NCBI GenBank assembly: GCA_033558025.1
Contig: JAUCEF010000008.1
Coordinates: 558,001 to 622,000 of the forward strand
DNA from: Phytophthora sp. 'mugwort'
Lineage: Eukaryota; Oomycota; Peronosporomycetes; Peronosporales; Peronosporaceae
Reading direction: 5' to 3'
Length of the DNA: 64,000 nt
Shown here: positions 51,045 to 61,757 of the stretch, one piece after another
How the letters are laid out: each line of letters begins with the position of its first letter
How positions within the stretch are numbered: the stretch's first letter is position 1
Made by a program: the position numbers and the translations under genes
Notes under the pieces: generated by a model
Databases searched by the model: none
What the model was told of the DNA's origin: nothing
The model's input: only the letters and a program-made list of their open reading frames with translations

Positions 51045-53205
51045 ATGCAGCGGCTCGTGGCGTCCGGGCGCCGCTACGTTCGACCCTCTCACCTAGCCGC
51101 GGCCCTGTATGCGTCCTGGTCATCACCTGTGGCTTCTGTGGTGGGTCTGCGCCACTACACGAGCCCCAAGCCGCTGCCCTCTCCGTCGCGCATGAGCGTG
51201 GCGGACCTTTTGGAGGTGTCCAAGCAGTTCCGCTCTAAGCAGACCAACTACATCCACGAGGATGAGACGCTGGACGAGGCCGTGAAGTGCCTGGTACAGA
51301 ACGAGAACTCGGCGGCGCTCGTAGTGGTCAATAGCGAGCACCAGGTCGTGGGGCTTATCACGAACAGGCTGGCGCTGAAGAGGGTGGTGCGTATGCGCTC
51401 AACTGGCAAACGGACGGACTGGAACATGAAGGTACGTAGAGTGCTGGTAGTGCGGGGTTCTACCTTGGGAACAGGCTTGGTTCTACCTCGTAAATGGAAA
51501 GATGCAACGTGTCTATGTGACTTAGTGATGAAAAACTTATGGGAGCATTTTGATCCTCGTAGGTGTCCGAAGTGGCAATCCCGGCACGGAAAATCCTACA
51601 TGTGTCGCCCGAAGACTCGCTGGAGGACGTGAGTACTGTATTGAAAAAGATGCGATAAATACGGAGACCTGACAGAGCGTGCGTGCTGCAGTGCCGAGCG
51701 GTGATGGCGCTGTCAGGAGTGGGGGAACTCCCAGTGTTGCGAGGGAGCAAGTTGCTGGGGACGGTCTCGTTGACAGATATCGCGTCATTGATTCATCGTC
51801 ATGACGCACAGCTGAATCCTGATCCTACGAGGTACTGGCGCAGATTTGACCATGTAGAGGACAACTCTTGAGCTAAGTTGCTTTATGTTTTGGTAGCGCC
51901 AAATCGGACTACATCAACTTGATCCTGCCGCGCAAAGGACTGCCTGCCAATACGTCGCTCGACCAGACTGTGGTTCAACAGTATGTGATCTAGCTTTCCT
52001 GTTTTTTCTTCTTCTTGTTTTTGGACGACAATGGTGATTCTGACATGAATCTTTACTTGCATTCGCCTGACAGCAAGAACGACCACCCGAACTACTGGAC
52101 GTACTACCTGCATTCGTTCGCCATGTCGATTCCGCACCCACAAAAGAAGGAGACGGGTGGAGAGGACGCTTTTTTCTTGGGCGTTGTGCCGCACGGCGAA
52201 GAAGAAGGGGGCGCATCAGCTCCGGTGCCGGAAGACCGCCCCATTGATATCGACCCGTCTGTTCCAACGATAACTCATGGAATCCAGGGACCAGTGGACG
52301 TGCTGGCAATGGGAGTAGCCGATGGCGTCGGCTCATGGTTTGAGAAGGGAGTGAGTGCACGGCAGTATGCTCAGGAGCTGATGATTGCAGCACACCAGGC
52401 AGTTCAGGTCTCGTACGCGAAGGATCACGACATCGAACCTTCAGAAGTTCTGCACGCAGCGTGGTCTACAGTGCTTCAGAAGGAGATTGTTGGCAGCTCG
52501 ACCGCTTGTGTACTAGCCCTCGACCCAGAACTGGGTGAAGTGCACGGCATCAACTTGGGAGACTCCGGTTTCCTCATTATCCGCGACAAGACGTCGGATC
52601 TTGAGACTGCTCGGTTGCGCGGTACGTTGGATGGCTCGCTTATGCGCAAGATTATCAACCGCGAGCAGGACCTTACGCCTGCTGGACGACGAAAAGGGGC
52701 TCACGTCACATACCGCTCACCACAGCAGCTTCACTACTTCAACTGTCCTTTCCAGCTAGGCTTTGCAGGTGCTGATCTTGTGAATGACGTAGTGGATGAC
52801 TTGGCCAGCGGAACGCACTCGCCCATGCGTGAGAAGCCACTTTTTGAGACTCCAGAGAATGGCATGAGACTGCGGGTGCCTGTACTTGAAGGTGATCTTA
52901 TTATTCTAGCCACTGACGGCCTCTTCGACAACGTGGACGAGGATGTGCTGCTTGAGATTGTGCGAGCTGAGCCTGACCTTGAGACGATGACGCGCAAGCT
53001 TGTTCAGAAGGCTTACGACTTATCGCTTGACCAAATGCGCGACTCGCCTTTTGCTCGCCTTGCCAAGGAAAACGACTTGATGTGGGGTGGCGGCATGCCA
53101 GACGACATCACGATCATCGCAGCGCGCGTCTCCAAGCACAAGACGAAGGAGGAGAAGATAGCAGAGGCCGCCGCAGTGGAAGCAGAAGTTGAGGCCAGCT
53201 ATTAG
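51045..53205 (+). CDS. Mitochondrial Bateman (CBS pair) - PTC7-type PP2C phosphatase fusion
   Basis: Modelled as join(51045..51431,51563..51628,51692..51831,51897..51980,52074..53205), 602 residues, five exons whose phases all fit. Residues 1-45 are Arg/Ser/Ala-rich without acidic residues, as in mitochondrial presequences. Residues 45-215 are a CBS pair (MSVADLLEVSKQF, SAALVVVNSEHQVVGLITNR; VSEVAIPARKILHVSPEDSL, GELPVLRGSKLLGTVSLTDI) ending AKSDYINLILPRKG, resembling plant CBSX3. The rest is a PTC7-type PP2C: GGEDAFFLG, MGVADGVGSWFEKGV, STACVLAL, INLGDSGFLIIRD, ILATDGLFDN, MPDDITIIAARVS. All expected metal-binding Asp are kept. PTC7/PPTC7 act in the mitochondrial matrix on coenzyme Q and metabolic enzymes. 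The CBS pair could make the phosphatase nucleotide-responsive. An ATG at 52045 would allow a separate phosphatase, but the exact splice phasing argues for one gene. Confidence 0.78.
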
Positions 53206-53353
53206 GAAACAAACATTAGCATCGATAAGAAGAGGCACAACAGTTAGAAAAAAATAAGCAGAAACACGACGAGACTTACGCGCGACGCTGTGTTCTGTTT
53301 TGAGATAATGAGTTAGAAAATCAGGAGTGGCTGACGTGTTGCAGAGAACACCC

Positions 53354-54712
53354 TCATGTAGCTGGATCAGCGACCGGGGCCTCTGATGGTAAATCGCCTG
53401 CTGCCTCTACGTCACCTAGTGCTGCGACTTCATCCTCCTTTGCCTCATCCTCCACCTCGTCACCAACGGACTCGTCGTTTTCGTCGTCACTGGCAGCTTC
53501 TTCAGCAGGCTGCGTCTTCTCCTCTGTAGCCTCGTCCTCTTCTTCGTTCTCATCACTATCATCAGCATGACTGGCTTCCCCTGTCTGTCCTTGACTTCCT
53601 GGCGAAAAGTTGCTTGGTGCCTCGCTGCCTGCATCTTGTTCTTCCTGTTCTTCGTCTTCCTCCTCCGAGATGACAACAATCTCGTCATCATTGCTCTCAG
53701 CTGAGGCAGCAGGTTTCTCTTCCTCCTCGTCCTCCTCCTCCTCGTCTTCATACTCTCCAGTCTCCTCCTCTTCGTCATCGTCGTCATCCAATTCCACAGG
53801 CGCTGCAGCCGACGACCCTCTCACGTACAAATCCCTCACTCGAATAGCGTCTCGCAAAAGCGACAGCACCGAGTCCTGCGCACAGGCATCCACCAAAATG
53901 GCGTCGCGCGCATCTTCGTGTCCGTAAAACATTTCTTCCCCGTATTTTTCCAGCGCCGTCAGACACAATTTGCTCCGCGTCGAGTCGTCTAACTGCTGCA
54001 ACAACTGCCTGGCCTCTCTTTGGTTCTGAGCACGAGCAATGGCTCTCACTGTCTCTTGCTCGTCGTCCTCTTCTTCTTCTTCTTCTTCTTCTTCTTCTTC
54101 TTCTTCTTCTTCTTCTTCATCTTCTTCTTCGCCTTCTTCATCCTGCACACCGTATTGCTGAAACTCAGCTGGAGCAAACCCATCCTCCTCGTCTTCTTCC
54201 TCGACGTCCACAATGTCAATCTCATTGTTCTGGGACGTCGGGGGCTCACTCTCGTCAACTTCTTCCTCCTCTTCTTCTTCCTCTAGAGGGGCCAAGTCCT
54301 CTACGTCCTGATTAGTTTCCATCTGTAGCTCTCCATCGTCCATATCTTGGTTTTCCATTGCCATCTTTAGACCGTCCGCCTCCATATCCTGGTCTTTCTC
54401 GCCATTTTCTAGGCCCAGAGCCAAGTCGGCGTCCATCTCTTCCTCCTGCTGCGGAAACTCCTCGTTGTCGTCCACGTCGGGAAGCTCCTCGTCTAGTAGC
54501 TTGCTCCTTTTGCCCAATGGGGACACCAGGACGTCGTCCAGCGTCGTCTCCTTGTCCTTCAAGTCTTCCACGCTGTCGCCTTCGAAGGCCTCGGTCGCCG
54601 AGCGTTTGCCAGCCCCAGAGGACGGTACGGAGGCGGACAAGTCGCCTATCAGGTTCTCTACATCGTTGGCTACCGCTGGAGCCCCCACGAGGGCGCTGGG
54701 AGGCTCTGCCAT
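53354..54712 (-). CDS. Highly acidic nuclear-type protein with SUMO-interaction-like motifs
   Basis: A single-exon frame of 452 residues from ATG 54712. More than a third of the residues are Glu or Asp, including a run of about 17 Glu encoded by a (GAA)n repeat. A folded-looking segment sits between the acidic tracts (ARAQNQREARQLLQQLDDST, then LCLTALEKYGEEMFYGHEDA, then DSVLSLLRDAIRVRDLYV). Two motifs look like SUMO-interaction sites: NDDEIVVISEEEDEE and NNEIDIVDVEEEDEE. KRSKLLDE may be a weak nuclear signal. Acidic proteins of this kind often chaperone histones, but I recognise no family and do not assign one. A TGCATTCTTTCC initiator-like sequence lies about 30 bp upstream of the start. 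Confidence 0.7.
   Translation of the reverse strand: MAEPPSALVGAPAVANDVENLIGDLSASVPSSGAGKRSATEAFEGDSVEDLKDKETTLDDVLVSPLGKRSKLLDEELPDVDDNEEFPQQEEEMDADLALGLENGEKDQDMEADGLKMAMENQDMDDGELQMETNQDVEDLAPLEEEEEEEEVDESEPPTSQNNEIDIVDVEEEDEEDGFAPAEFQQYGVQDEEGEEEDEEEEEEEEEEEEEEEEEDDEQETVRAIARAQNQREARQLLQQLDDSTRSKLCLTALEKYGEEMFYGHEDARDAILVDACAQDSVLSLLRDAIRVRDLYVRGSSAAAPVELDDDDDEEEETGEYEDEEEEDEEEEKPAASAESNDDEIVVISEEEDEEQEEQDAGSEAPSNFSPGSQGQTGEASHADDSDENEEEDEATEEKTQPAEEAASDDENDESVGDEVEDEAKEDEVAALGDVEAAGDLPSEAPVADPAT
54071..54118. repeat. (TTC)16 trinucleotide repeat inside the acidic gene
   Basis: Sixteen uninterrupted TTC units on the plus strand, GAA in the coding sense, giving a poly-Glu run. Length is likely to vary between strains. 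Shorter TTC/CTC runs flank it. Confidence 0.95.
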
Positions 54713-56243
54713 CGTAGATATAATGGCGCCAAGTTGGGGGAAAGAATGCAGCAGTCGCTCCTCGCTTTAATTATTAGTGACCACATGCGGCAACAAAAAG
54801 AAACGTACTTAGACGAATGTACTCCGGAAATAGAAAGGGGAAGGATACGATTGGCTGAAAAGGGCTTCAACTTCAACTACAGCGATATGTCACCAACGTG
54901 TCTTTCCCGAAGCCCAAACCAGTACAGCGACTCGTTTGTTGTCCAGTCTGTATGGCGCCTTTGCCCAAGCCTCGAGAAATTCGCCTAGTGTCTGGCTGAA
55001 CTCCGTGTTGAATTTGATCGCTGGTGTGCGCCGAAATGGGGGCATCCAATTGACGGAAAGTCAGCTTTCGGCTCACTCAGACTCGCACAAGGACAAAATC
55101 GACCATCGTGCACGGTACTTACGACGAATCACTGGCGTCATATCTAGGAAGCTTCGATTGCTTAGAGTACTGGCCCATTCTCGGGATGCCATTGCGCCGT
55201 GGCAACATCATAGTACCCATTGAGGAGCGGCATATTGACGGTTCATGTTCAAAGCTCGAGTCTTACTTACGAGTCTAAAACTTACGGTTTTGACACTCCA
55301 AGCCGAATCTGCAATTCACGAGCACGAAGGTGAAAGCCAAGACCTCCTCACCAAATATGTAAACGAGATCAATTCAATTGATAGTCACTGAATGGTGCTA
55401 GAGACATCCGGCAATTTGTGTTGGCTGCTCCATTCTTTAATTTGTGGCCAGGCGTATTTCAAATAACGTTGGAGAGGTGCGTCATCACGTGGCGCCAGGA
55501 TAAGTGCCACTCGCATACTCGAGGTTAAATTACGTGCGTTCACTTGTGTGGGCGGTCCGTGATGAAGAACTGAGAAAAGTTGCTCATCGACAACTTAGCA
55601 CGGAAAATTTCATTGCAGCAACCCATTCCGAATTTGAACGACAATATTAATGGTAAGTTTGGCTTCGACTACTACGTGCGGCACCATGAGCCCGTGAGCA
55701 AGCTCCAGTGATCTGCTCCAAACGACAAGGGCATGCGCTTGGCGAGTCAATCGTAGGCTCTGCTTAGCGACGGATGACAAGTTGATCATGGTCAACGTAG
55801 GCGTACGCGGCGACGTGTGCCGCGATCTACCTCAAGTACATATCTGTGATCTTTTATTTGATAAAGTGCTTAAGAGGACCATTATTGTTCCCTCACATCA
55901 TTGTTCCCCCGACGCCCACTATCTTCTATAGGAATGGATCTTCACACTTTCGTGTCTTTGCCGTCTCTTGGGGTCAGATAATACTGAGGCTGACTCGAAT
56001 GAGTTTCCATGGTACTGAACCAGCTGAAGGCGTTGAAAAGCCAGTCAAATGGTTGCGGCGCCACCAAAAGTCTCTTGATCTGTGGGAGCAACGTCATGGG
56101 GCGTTTCATGAGACCCGTTGCTACCGTCACTTGGTCTGACCACACGGAGCTTTTTTCTGCATTACAAGCTCTTGACGTTCTTGTCAAACATAACGCATTG
56201 ATAGCATTCCCAATCTGGAAACGAAGCCACGGGGGCCAACAGG
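54713..56243. other. Intergenic, nothing recognised
   Basis: Minus-strand frames around 55060-54870 and 55795-55610 have a decayed look but no nameable domain. The last 200 bp contain the promoter of the first ferric-reductase gene. Confidence 0.45.
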
Positions 56244-58070
56244 ATGCGGAGCAATAGCAAGCAGAAAGCTCAAGCTGGTTTAGACACACCCGTGACCCCC
56301 AAGACCAACTATAGTCATGTTCCTGTTCTCGAAGGGATCGACGGTAGTACACTACCTTGGGCCTCTCATACGTCACATGGAGTTCCAATCCTGGACGTCG
56401 AAGCTCGAGGCTCCATCACGTACAATTTGGAGGATAGCGTCAATACCGTCGCAGCTACAGAAGAGAGTGAGCCAGCACCTCGTCGACCTAATCCGCCGGG
56501 GCCTTTGCAGCGACTTTTACGGTCATGGATGGTGCTACGATGGAAGCTTTCGCGACGTATCTTCTCCGCCACAGTGCCGGTTCTTACGTCCGAAGCGAAC
56601 CTGAAGCTGGGCGACTTGTTAATCACGTTGCCTATTGTTGTGGGGGGTATCGCGTACACTGCACTCCAAGCGAAGACTCGCGACGTAGCAGGCACTGGCA
56701 CCCCGTCTTCCATCGCGTTGGCTCTTGTATTTGGCTTGGCCGTTCGGAACAACTCGGTGCTCTTGATTTGCACGGGGATTCCCTTCGAGCGAGCTCTCTT
56801 CTACCACAAAGTGGCTGCTTTTGTCACGATTTTATTGGCAGGTCTCCACGGGTTTGCGTTTATGCTGGGGCTACGCAAAGGCGAGCAGAGTCTCGACGAT
56901 TCCAAGGTTCTAAGCGGCCTTGGAGCGTTCTTCAGCTTGGTATTACTGTATTTACTGTCGCTAAACTGCATTCGACGCAAGTTTTTCCAGTTCTTCATCA
57001 GCGTTCACTGGATCCTCTTCCTCGCTGTAATAGCGTGTGCAGTTGTCCATGGCGCTGGACTCGTGATCGTCGGAGTAGCTCCTTGGGCGATCGATATGAC
57101 GTATCGACTCGCATATCGGTCTCGTGTCTACGCTCACGGCTCCATGTGCAAGTTCAATAAAGGTGTCATTGCGCGGGATCAGCTCTCGATTTGTGCTCTA
57201 CCAGGCAACATCACGCGGATTCAATTTCCTCGGGTGCGGCAAGACACATGCGAGACGTTTGCGTACGAAGCTGGCCAGTATGCGTTCCTGTGTGTCCCAT
57301 CCATCTCCTATTTGCAGTGGCATCCCTTCATCATTGCGTCGTCACCGCACGAAGCAATGGTCACCTTCTACATCAAGGCGTTGGGAGATTGGACAACGAA
57401 ATTATTGACTGCCGCTCTCAAGCGCGAAGCCAGCGCTATGCGACTCGACGGTCCTTCAACGTTTGAGTTACTCGTGGACGGCCCGTACGGTAAGATTTCA
57501 CTCGATTTGGTGACTCCAACAGTGTATTCGCAAGTTGTTTTATTCTCTGGCGGAATTGGCATGACGCCAATGCGCTCCATTGTTAACTGGTTGCATCACG
57601 AATGTTACTACCGAAGTCGTGGCGTTATTCCTCATGTGAGATTTATTTGGGCCGTGAAAGATATGGAGACGATCACGAGTTTATTAGCGCGAGACGAACC
57701 GAGACGGGATAGCTGCCTCGAAGTGGATGAGGTAGCGTCGTATTTCCCCCACATTGTCGCCCACCCAAGGAATACCAACCAGCCTTCCGATGCGTTCGTG
57801 AGTGAGGTGTATCTAACACGAGACATCTTGGACGAAGAAGCCCAAGATCTCCCAGAGCTTGCCAACTGTTTACACAGCGGGGCTCGTCCTGATACGATCG
57901 CGATTCTTCGCGAAATGGGCGAAGAAGCCAAGAATAGTGGCAAAGATCGGGTTGCAGTCCTGGTATGTGGACCTAACGCTCTCATTGACGATGTCCATTA
58001 CGCCACCACGAGACTTGCGAGAGAACTCAAGGTGCACTTTGATGTACATACAGAAACGTTTGATTTCTAG
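56244..58070 (+). CDS. Ferric reductase / NADPH oxidase-like flavocytochrome (copy 1)
   Basis: A single-exon frame of 608 residues from ATG 56244. After an 80-residue soluble N terminus come membrane helices carrying two H-x13-H heme pairs, YHKVAAFVTILLAGLHGF and VHWILFLAVIACAVVHG. That is the bis-heme core of the ferric-reductase/NOX superfamily. The C-terminal half is a ferredoxin-reductase module: FAYEAGQYAFLCVP and WHPFIIASSPHE (FAD binding), LLVDGPYGKISLD, VLFSGGIGMTPMRSI and VAVLVCGPNALI (NADPH binding). Electrons pass from cytosolic NADPH through FAD and hemes across the membrane to ferric iron or oxygen. There are no EF hands. Metal reductase is more likely than NOX, but this cannot be settled from sequence by eye. 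It is followed by a tandem paralogue. Confidence 0.9.
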   Translation: MRSNSKQKAQAGLDTPVTPKTNYSHVPVLEGIDGSTLPWASHTSHGVPILDVEARGSITYNLEDSVNTVAATEESEPAPRRPNPPGPLQRLLRSWMVLRWKLSRRIFSATVPVLTSEANLKLGDLLITLPIVVGGIAYTALQAKTRDVAGTGTPSSIALALVFGLAVRNNSVLLICTGIPFERALFYHKVAAFVTILLAGLHGFAFMLGLRKGEQSLDDSKVLSGLGAFFSLVLLYLLSLNCIRRKFFQFFISVHWILFLAVIACAVVHGAGLVIVGVAPWAIDMTYRLAYRSRVYAHGSMCKFNKGVIARDQLSICALPGNITRIQFPRVRQDTCETFAYEAGQYAFLCVPSISYLQWHPFIIASSPHEAMVTFYIKALGDWTTKLLTAALKREASAMRLDGPSTFELLVDGPYGKISLDLVTPTVYSQVVLFSGGIGMTPMRSIVNWLHHECYYRSRGVIPHVRFIWAVKDMETITSLLARDEPRRDSCLEVDEVASYFPHIVAHPRNTNQPSDAFVSEVYLTRDILDEEAQDLPELANCLHSGARPDTIAILREMGEEAKNSGKDRVAVLVCGPNALIDDVHYATTRLARELKVHFDVHTETFDF

Positions 58071-58481
58071 CTGTTGTAAATAAATATATGAAATAAAACG
58101 TTTCAGCACAGGAAACGCAATAATTGAACCTCACAACGCCAGCATTTTGTCCTCAATTAGTTTAAGTAATGAGGAAAGTAGAGTTACTCATGGGTTCAGT
58201 AGTCGGTGTTCGTGGCCATGGTCTTATCCAGATATTACAACAGCGCGCTGCTTGTCACGCGTAACTGCGTCGAGTCCGAACTGATCGTCAGCTTCTTGCT
58301 GGACCCTTCCCGTTCGCCAGTCTCGGCGTCGAGAGCAGTTTCCGCCTCTATGAGGCCCAAGGCTCTTCTGTAGTCAGGCGGTACAACTGTGCGGTTATTT
58401 CTCTATAAGGTGGCTCTGCTGACGAAGACCATATCCACAATAGCCGATGAGAACCTTTACTCAGCTCTAGAGGGCAGGGTG

Positions 58482-60284
58482 ATGGAAATTATGAACATTG
58501 TCCCCGTTTTCCCCAGTCCGCAGACACCTCCCGGCGTCCCGATTCTCGAAGACAGCGTTTGGTCTGATTCTGGGTGTTCTTGGGACGATTCGGCTACTAG
58601 CGTTCCGTCAGGAGAAACTACGGCTGCTGCTGACGTGTTCATGGTCCGCATTCCAAGGAGAGAGCGGTTTTCTTCGCGTATTTTGCAGTCCTGGCTTCGT
58701 TTGAGATGGAAAATTTCGCGAAAAGTATTTGCCGTACCGATCCCTCTCCTTACAGCTGAATTCGGAGTCAAAATTGGTGACATAGTGGTCACGTTTCCTG
58801 TACTTTTGGCGCTTATCGTGATTTCAGCAACCCAGGTCATGAAACTCGATGTGAAAGGATCAGGGACTCCGCCATCGATCGCTCTGGCTGCTGTCTTCGC
58901 ATCCACTGTGAGGAACAATTCACTGTTAGTCGTTTCCACGGGGATTTCGTTTGAGCGAGCGATGGTCTACCACAAACTTTTCGCGTTTGTGATGATTCTT
59001 TTGACGGCCTTGCATGGATTTGCTTACATTCTGCGACGGAGGGATGGCGAAATCGATTCAAAACACAAGGTCATTAGTGGAATGATTGCTTTCGTCGCGA
59101 TGGTTGTGCTGTATCTGCTTTCGCTTGGAAGCATTCGTCGCCGTTTCCACGAATTCTTTGTGAGGATTCATTGGATGCTCTTTATCGTAATTTTGGTTAC
59201 TACAGTTCTCCATGGTGGCGTTATTGCTTTAGTGGGTGTGCTGCCTTGGGAAATTGACATGTTTTTCCGACTTGTTTATCGTTCCCGGGTCTACAGCCAC
59301 GGAACCTTATATGGCACTAAGCCTCGGTATTTGAGCAATGACTTGTACGTGAGTGACTCCGTACCAACTTCTCAAAAGAAGAGTACACAACGCTTTGGTG
59401 TGGCAGCTCAGGATCAACTCGAGATTTTCCAGCTCCCGGACGACATTACATGTATCCAATTCCCACGTGTTCGACCAGATACGGAAGAAGAATTCAAGTA
59501 TAAGGCCGGCCAGTATGCGTTTTTGTGCGTTCCGACACTGTCACTGCTTGAGTGGCATCCTTTCAGCTTCTCATCCTCTCCACACGAGGACCTTGTCACT
59601 TTTCACATCAAGGCAGTCGGTGACTGGACTCTGAAGCTCTTAGAAGCGGCCCCTGAAACTCGAAGCGAGGCGAAAGCTCCATTTGAAATCCTGATTGACG
59701 GTCCCTACGGTAATTTATCGATCGACATTGAAGATTCGACCACATATTCTCACTTTGTGTTTTTCGCTGGCGATATGGGCGTGACCCCGATGCGCGCCAT
59801 TGCGAATTGGCTACACAATCAGTGCTACTTCCAGAAAGCACGGATTCTTCATCGTTTACGGTTCGTTTGGGCTGTGAGCGATAGTGAAAGTCTTCAAGCG
59901 TTGATGAGATTGGACACGGAGCGATGGCTTAGCGACAGAAGAGCGCCATACTTACCCGATGTGCTTCTATGCCCGACGACATTGAATGTTTCAACAGAGA
60001 CCTTTTTCACGGACATTTACCTAACGAGAGGTCTCGTTGGATCTCAAACACCGCTAGATCCACAGCTTAATAAATGCCTTTGGCTCAACGCCAGGCCAGA
60101 TACCGAGCGAATTGTACGAGAAATGGGACAGCAAGCTATCAAGCATGGCGATTCACGTGTAGCTGTACTGGTCTGTGGCACAGAGTCGATGGCAACAGAG
60201 ACCATTGACACATGCATCAGACTGTCGCGGGAAATGAAGGTGCTCTTTGACGTTCATAGCGAGCACTTTGAGGGTTTGCTGTGA
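58482..60284 (+). CDS. Ferric reductase / NADPH oxidase-like flavocytochrome (copy 2)
   Basis: 600 residues from ATG 58482; the open frame extends up to 58389 but only through a GTG. It shows the same architecture as the upstream gene: YHKLFAFVMILLTALHGF and IHWMLFIVILVTTVLHG for the two H-x13-H heme pairs, then YKAGQYAFLCVP, WHPFSFSSSPHE, DGPYGNLSIDI and VAVLVCGTESMA. Differences from copy 1 are an extra stretch of about 25 residues after the last helix (GTKPRYLSNDLYVSDSV) and FFAGDMGVTPM where copy 1 has the canonical FSGGIGMTPM. The two genes are co-directional and 411 bp apart, so they probably arose by tandem duplication and have since diverged widely. Confidence 0.88.
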   Translation: MEIMNIVPVFPSPQTPPGVPILEDSVWSDSGCSWDDSATSVPSGETTAAADVFMVRIPRRERFSSRILQSWLRLRWKISRKVFAVPIPLLTAEFGVKIGDIVVTFPVLLALIVISATQVMKLDVKGSGTPPSIALAAVFASTVRNNSLLVVSTGISFERAMVYHKLFAFVMILLTALHGFAYILRRRDGEIDSKHKVISGMIAFVAMVVLYLLSLGSIRRRFHEFFVRIHWMLFIVILVTTVLHGGVIALVGVLPWEIDMFFRLVYRSRVYSHGTLYGTKPRYLSNDLYVSDSVPTSQKKSTQRFGVAAQDQLEIFQLPDDITCIQFPRVRPDTEEEFKYKAGQYAFLCVPTLSLLEWHPFSFSSSPHEDLVTFHIKAVGDWTLKLLEAAPETRSEAKAPFEILIDGPYGNLSIDIEDSTTYSHFVFFAGDMGVTPMRAIANWLHNQCYFQKARILHRLRFVWAVSDSESLQALMRLDTERWLSDRRAPYLPDVLLCPTTLNVSTETFFTDIYLTRGLVGSQTPLDPQLNKCLWLNARPDTERIVREMGQQAIKHGDSRVAVLVCGTESMATETIDTCIRLSREMKVLFDVHSEHFEGLL

Positions 60285-61757
60285 TGAATAATTTTAATAT
60301 TTATGGTCATGGATTGATTGCTAATCTTTAGGACTAAGGGTAATTAAGGGGGGGGGGAGAAGAAATTCCAAAAATTCTTCTCACTTTTTGCAATTGCTGA
60401 TGCTTACTTAATGGAGGTTTTCTGCTTATCTAATGAACAGCCTCCGGAGATGGCTGGTAACAAGCTAGTGCTTACTTTTCGCAACTTCTACAGTGATTTT
60501 CCACATCAACTTCAACAGTGATTTCTACAGATTTTACCGCTCATAGGTAGTACCGTCACCTGCAGGATTTAGTTTGGCCCCTCCTCGGTAAGCGCAACCG
60601 CCATCTCCGTGTCAAGCCTACCATTGGGATAGCTAATATCCTGCATTAACCTCATTGTGTAGCTACTACGCCTTTGCCCGCCCATAGATGATTATGCACA
60701 GTTGTCATGAATTTTAGGGGAAGACATTTTTACAATAAAAGGTTTCGTAGCTGTCACTTCTTAGTCCACTCCCGGTCACGAACTCGGACGCGGATCAAGA
60801 CTACCTTCATATTTCGATACAAATCCACCTCGTCCCAAAAAGCAGTAGCCATGCATTAATACTGGGAATACTGAAGAATGAGGGATGGACAGCCCTCAAC
60901 AGATTAGTTCCACGGGGTTGTGTGCGCGTGCGCGTAACCTCGGTCAACATGGGGCTTCAAGCAACATTTGTGCCACTTGGGCAATGGGCAGAGCAGCATA
61001 ATAGAAGTTGACCTCTCGATTTGGTTCTGAATGTGATTGGAATCGCAGCATGATAAAAGTTGACCTCTCGGGTTGGTTCTGGCTGTGATTGGAATCGATT
61101 GGAGCAACATGATAGAAGTTGACCTCTCGTTTCTCCTGCCGCTAGGGACGACACTGACATTCCCGTAAGCATTGAGCCTGACAAAAAAAGCGCAAACCGG
61201 ATAACTGCACACAGCGCCAGGCAACTGCTCTGTCTGCTCCATTCAAATACTCTCGCCGCTCTGCATTCACGTGTACGTTTCCTAGTTATCAAAAAATAAA
61301 AATATCATATTCTCAGCGTAAGTCGCAGAAGACCTAGTACCAAGGTCATCCGCGTTTTCCCACCAGCACAAATGTATGGTTTGCGCTCTCCGGACAAGGT
61401 TAAGCTGCAAGGAGTTCCAATATACGCATCATTCGATTTTCTTTGCCAACCCATTGCAATGCCATCCTCTTGAGAAAGCCACCAGCCCCCTGGAAATACC
61501 AAGGAGACCGCCGTATCGATATCATCATTGTCAGCAGTGCACCGAATGCTCTCAAGAGAGAAGCTTAAGCGCAAAAAGTTCGGCAGGCACGACAACCTAG
61601 CCCTTCTTCGCCAAGGAAACGCTAGCCACGCCTTTGTATGGGCCCAGGGCGGGCTCATGGGACGCTGGGGGCGCTACAGCTAAGAATTGGAAAGTGTAGA
61701 CGGCTCCACCAAGCAAGCGATTACAAATAAATCAACTAAGGTTCGCTTCAATGCTCC
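60285..61757. other. Intergenic with a short tandem repeat
   Basis: A G9 run lies near 60350-60358 just after the second reductase. The phrase AAGTTGACCTCTCG recurs at 61006-61019, 61057-61070 and 61116-61129, spacings 51 and 59 bp. TGTGATTGGAATCG is shared between units, an imperfect 2.5-copy tandem repeat. No gene recognised. Confidence 0.6.

Noticed and set aside
52015..52073. Separate start of the PP2C phosphatase within intron 4
   Set aside because: An in-frame ATG exists at 52045, but the exon phases and the continuous CBS-to-PP2C text favour one spliced gene. Kept as the main alternative.
54020..54286. Plus-strand frame with a poly-Phe run
   Set aside because: Antisense reading of the (GAA)n repeat in the acidic protein gene.
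58389..58481. N-terminal extension of the second ferric reductase
   Set aside because: The frame starts at GTG; ATG 58482 gives a length close to that of the neighbouring paralogue.
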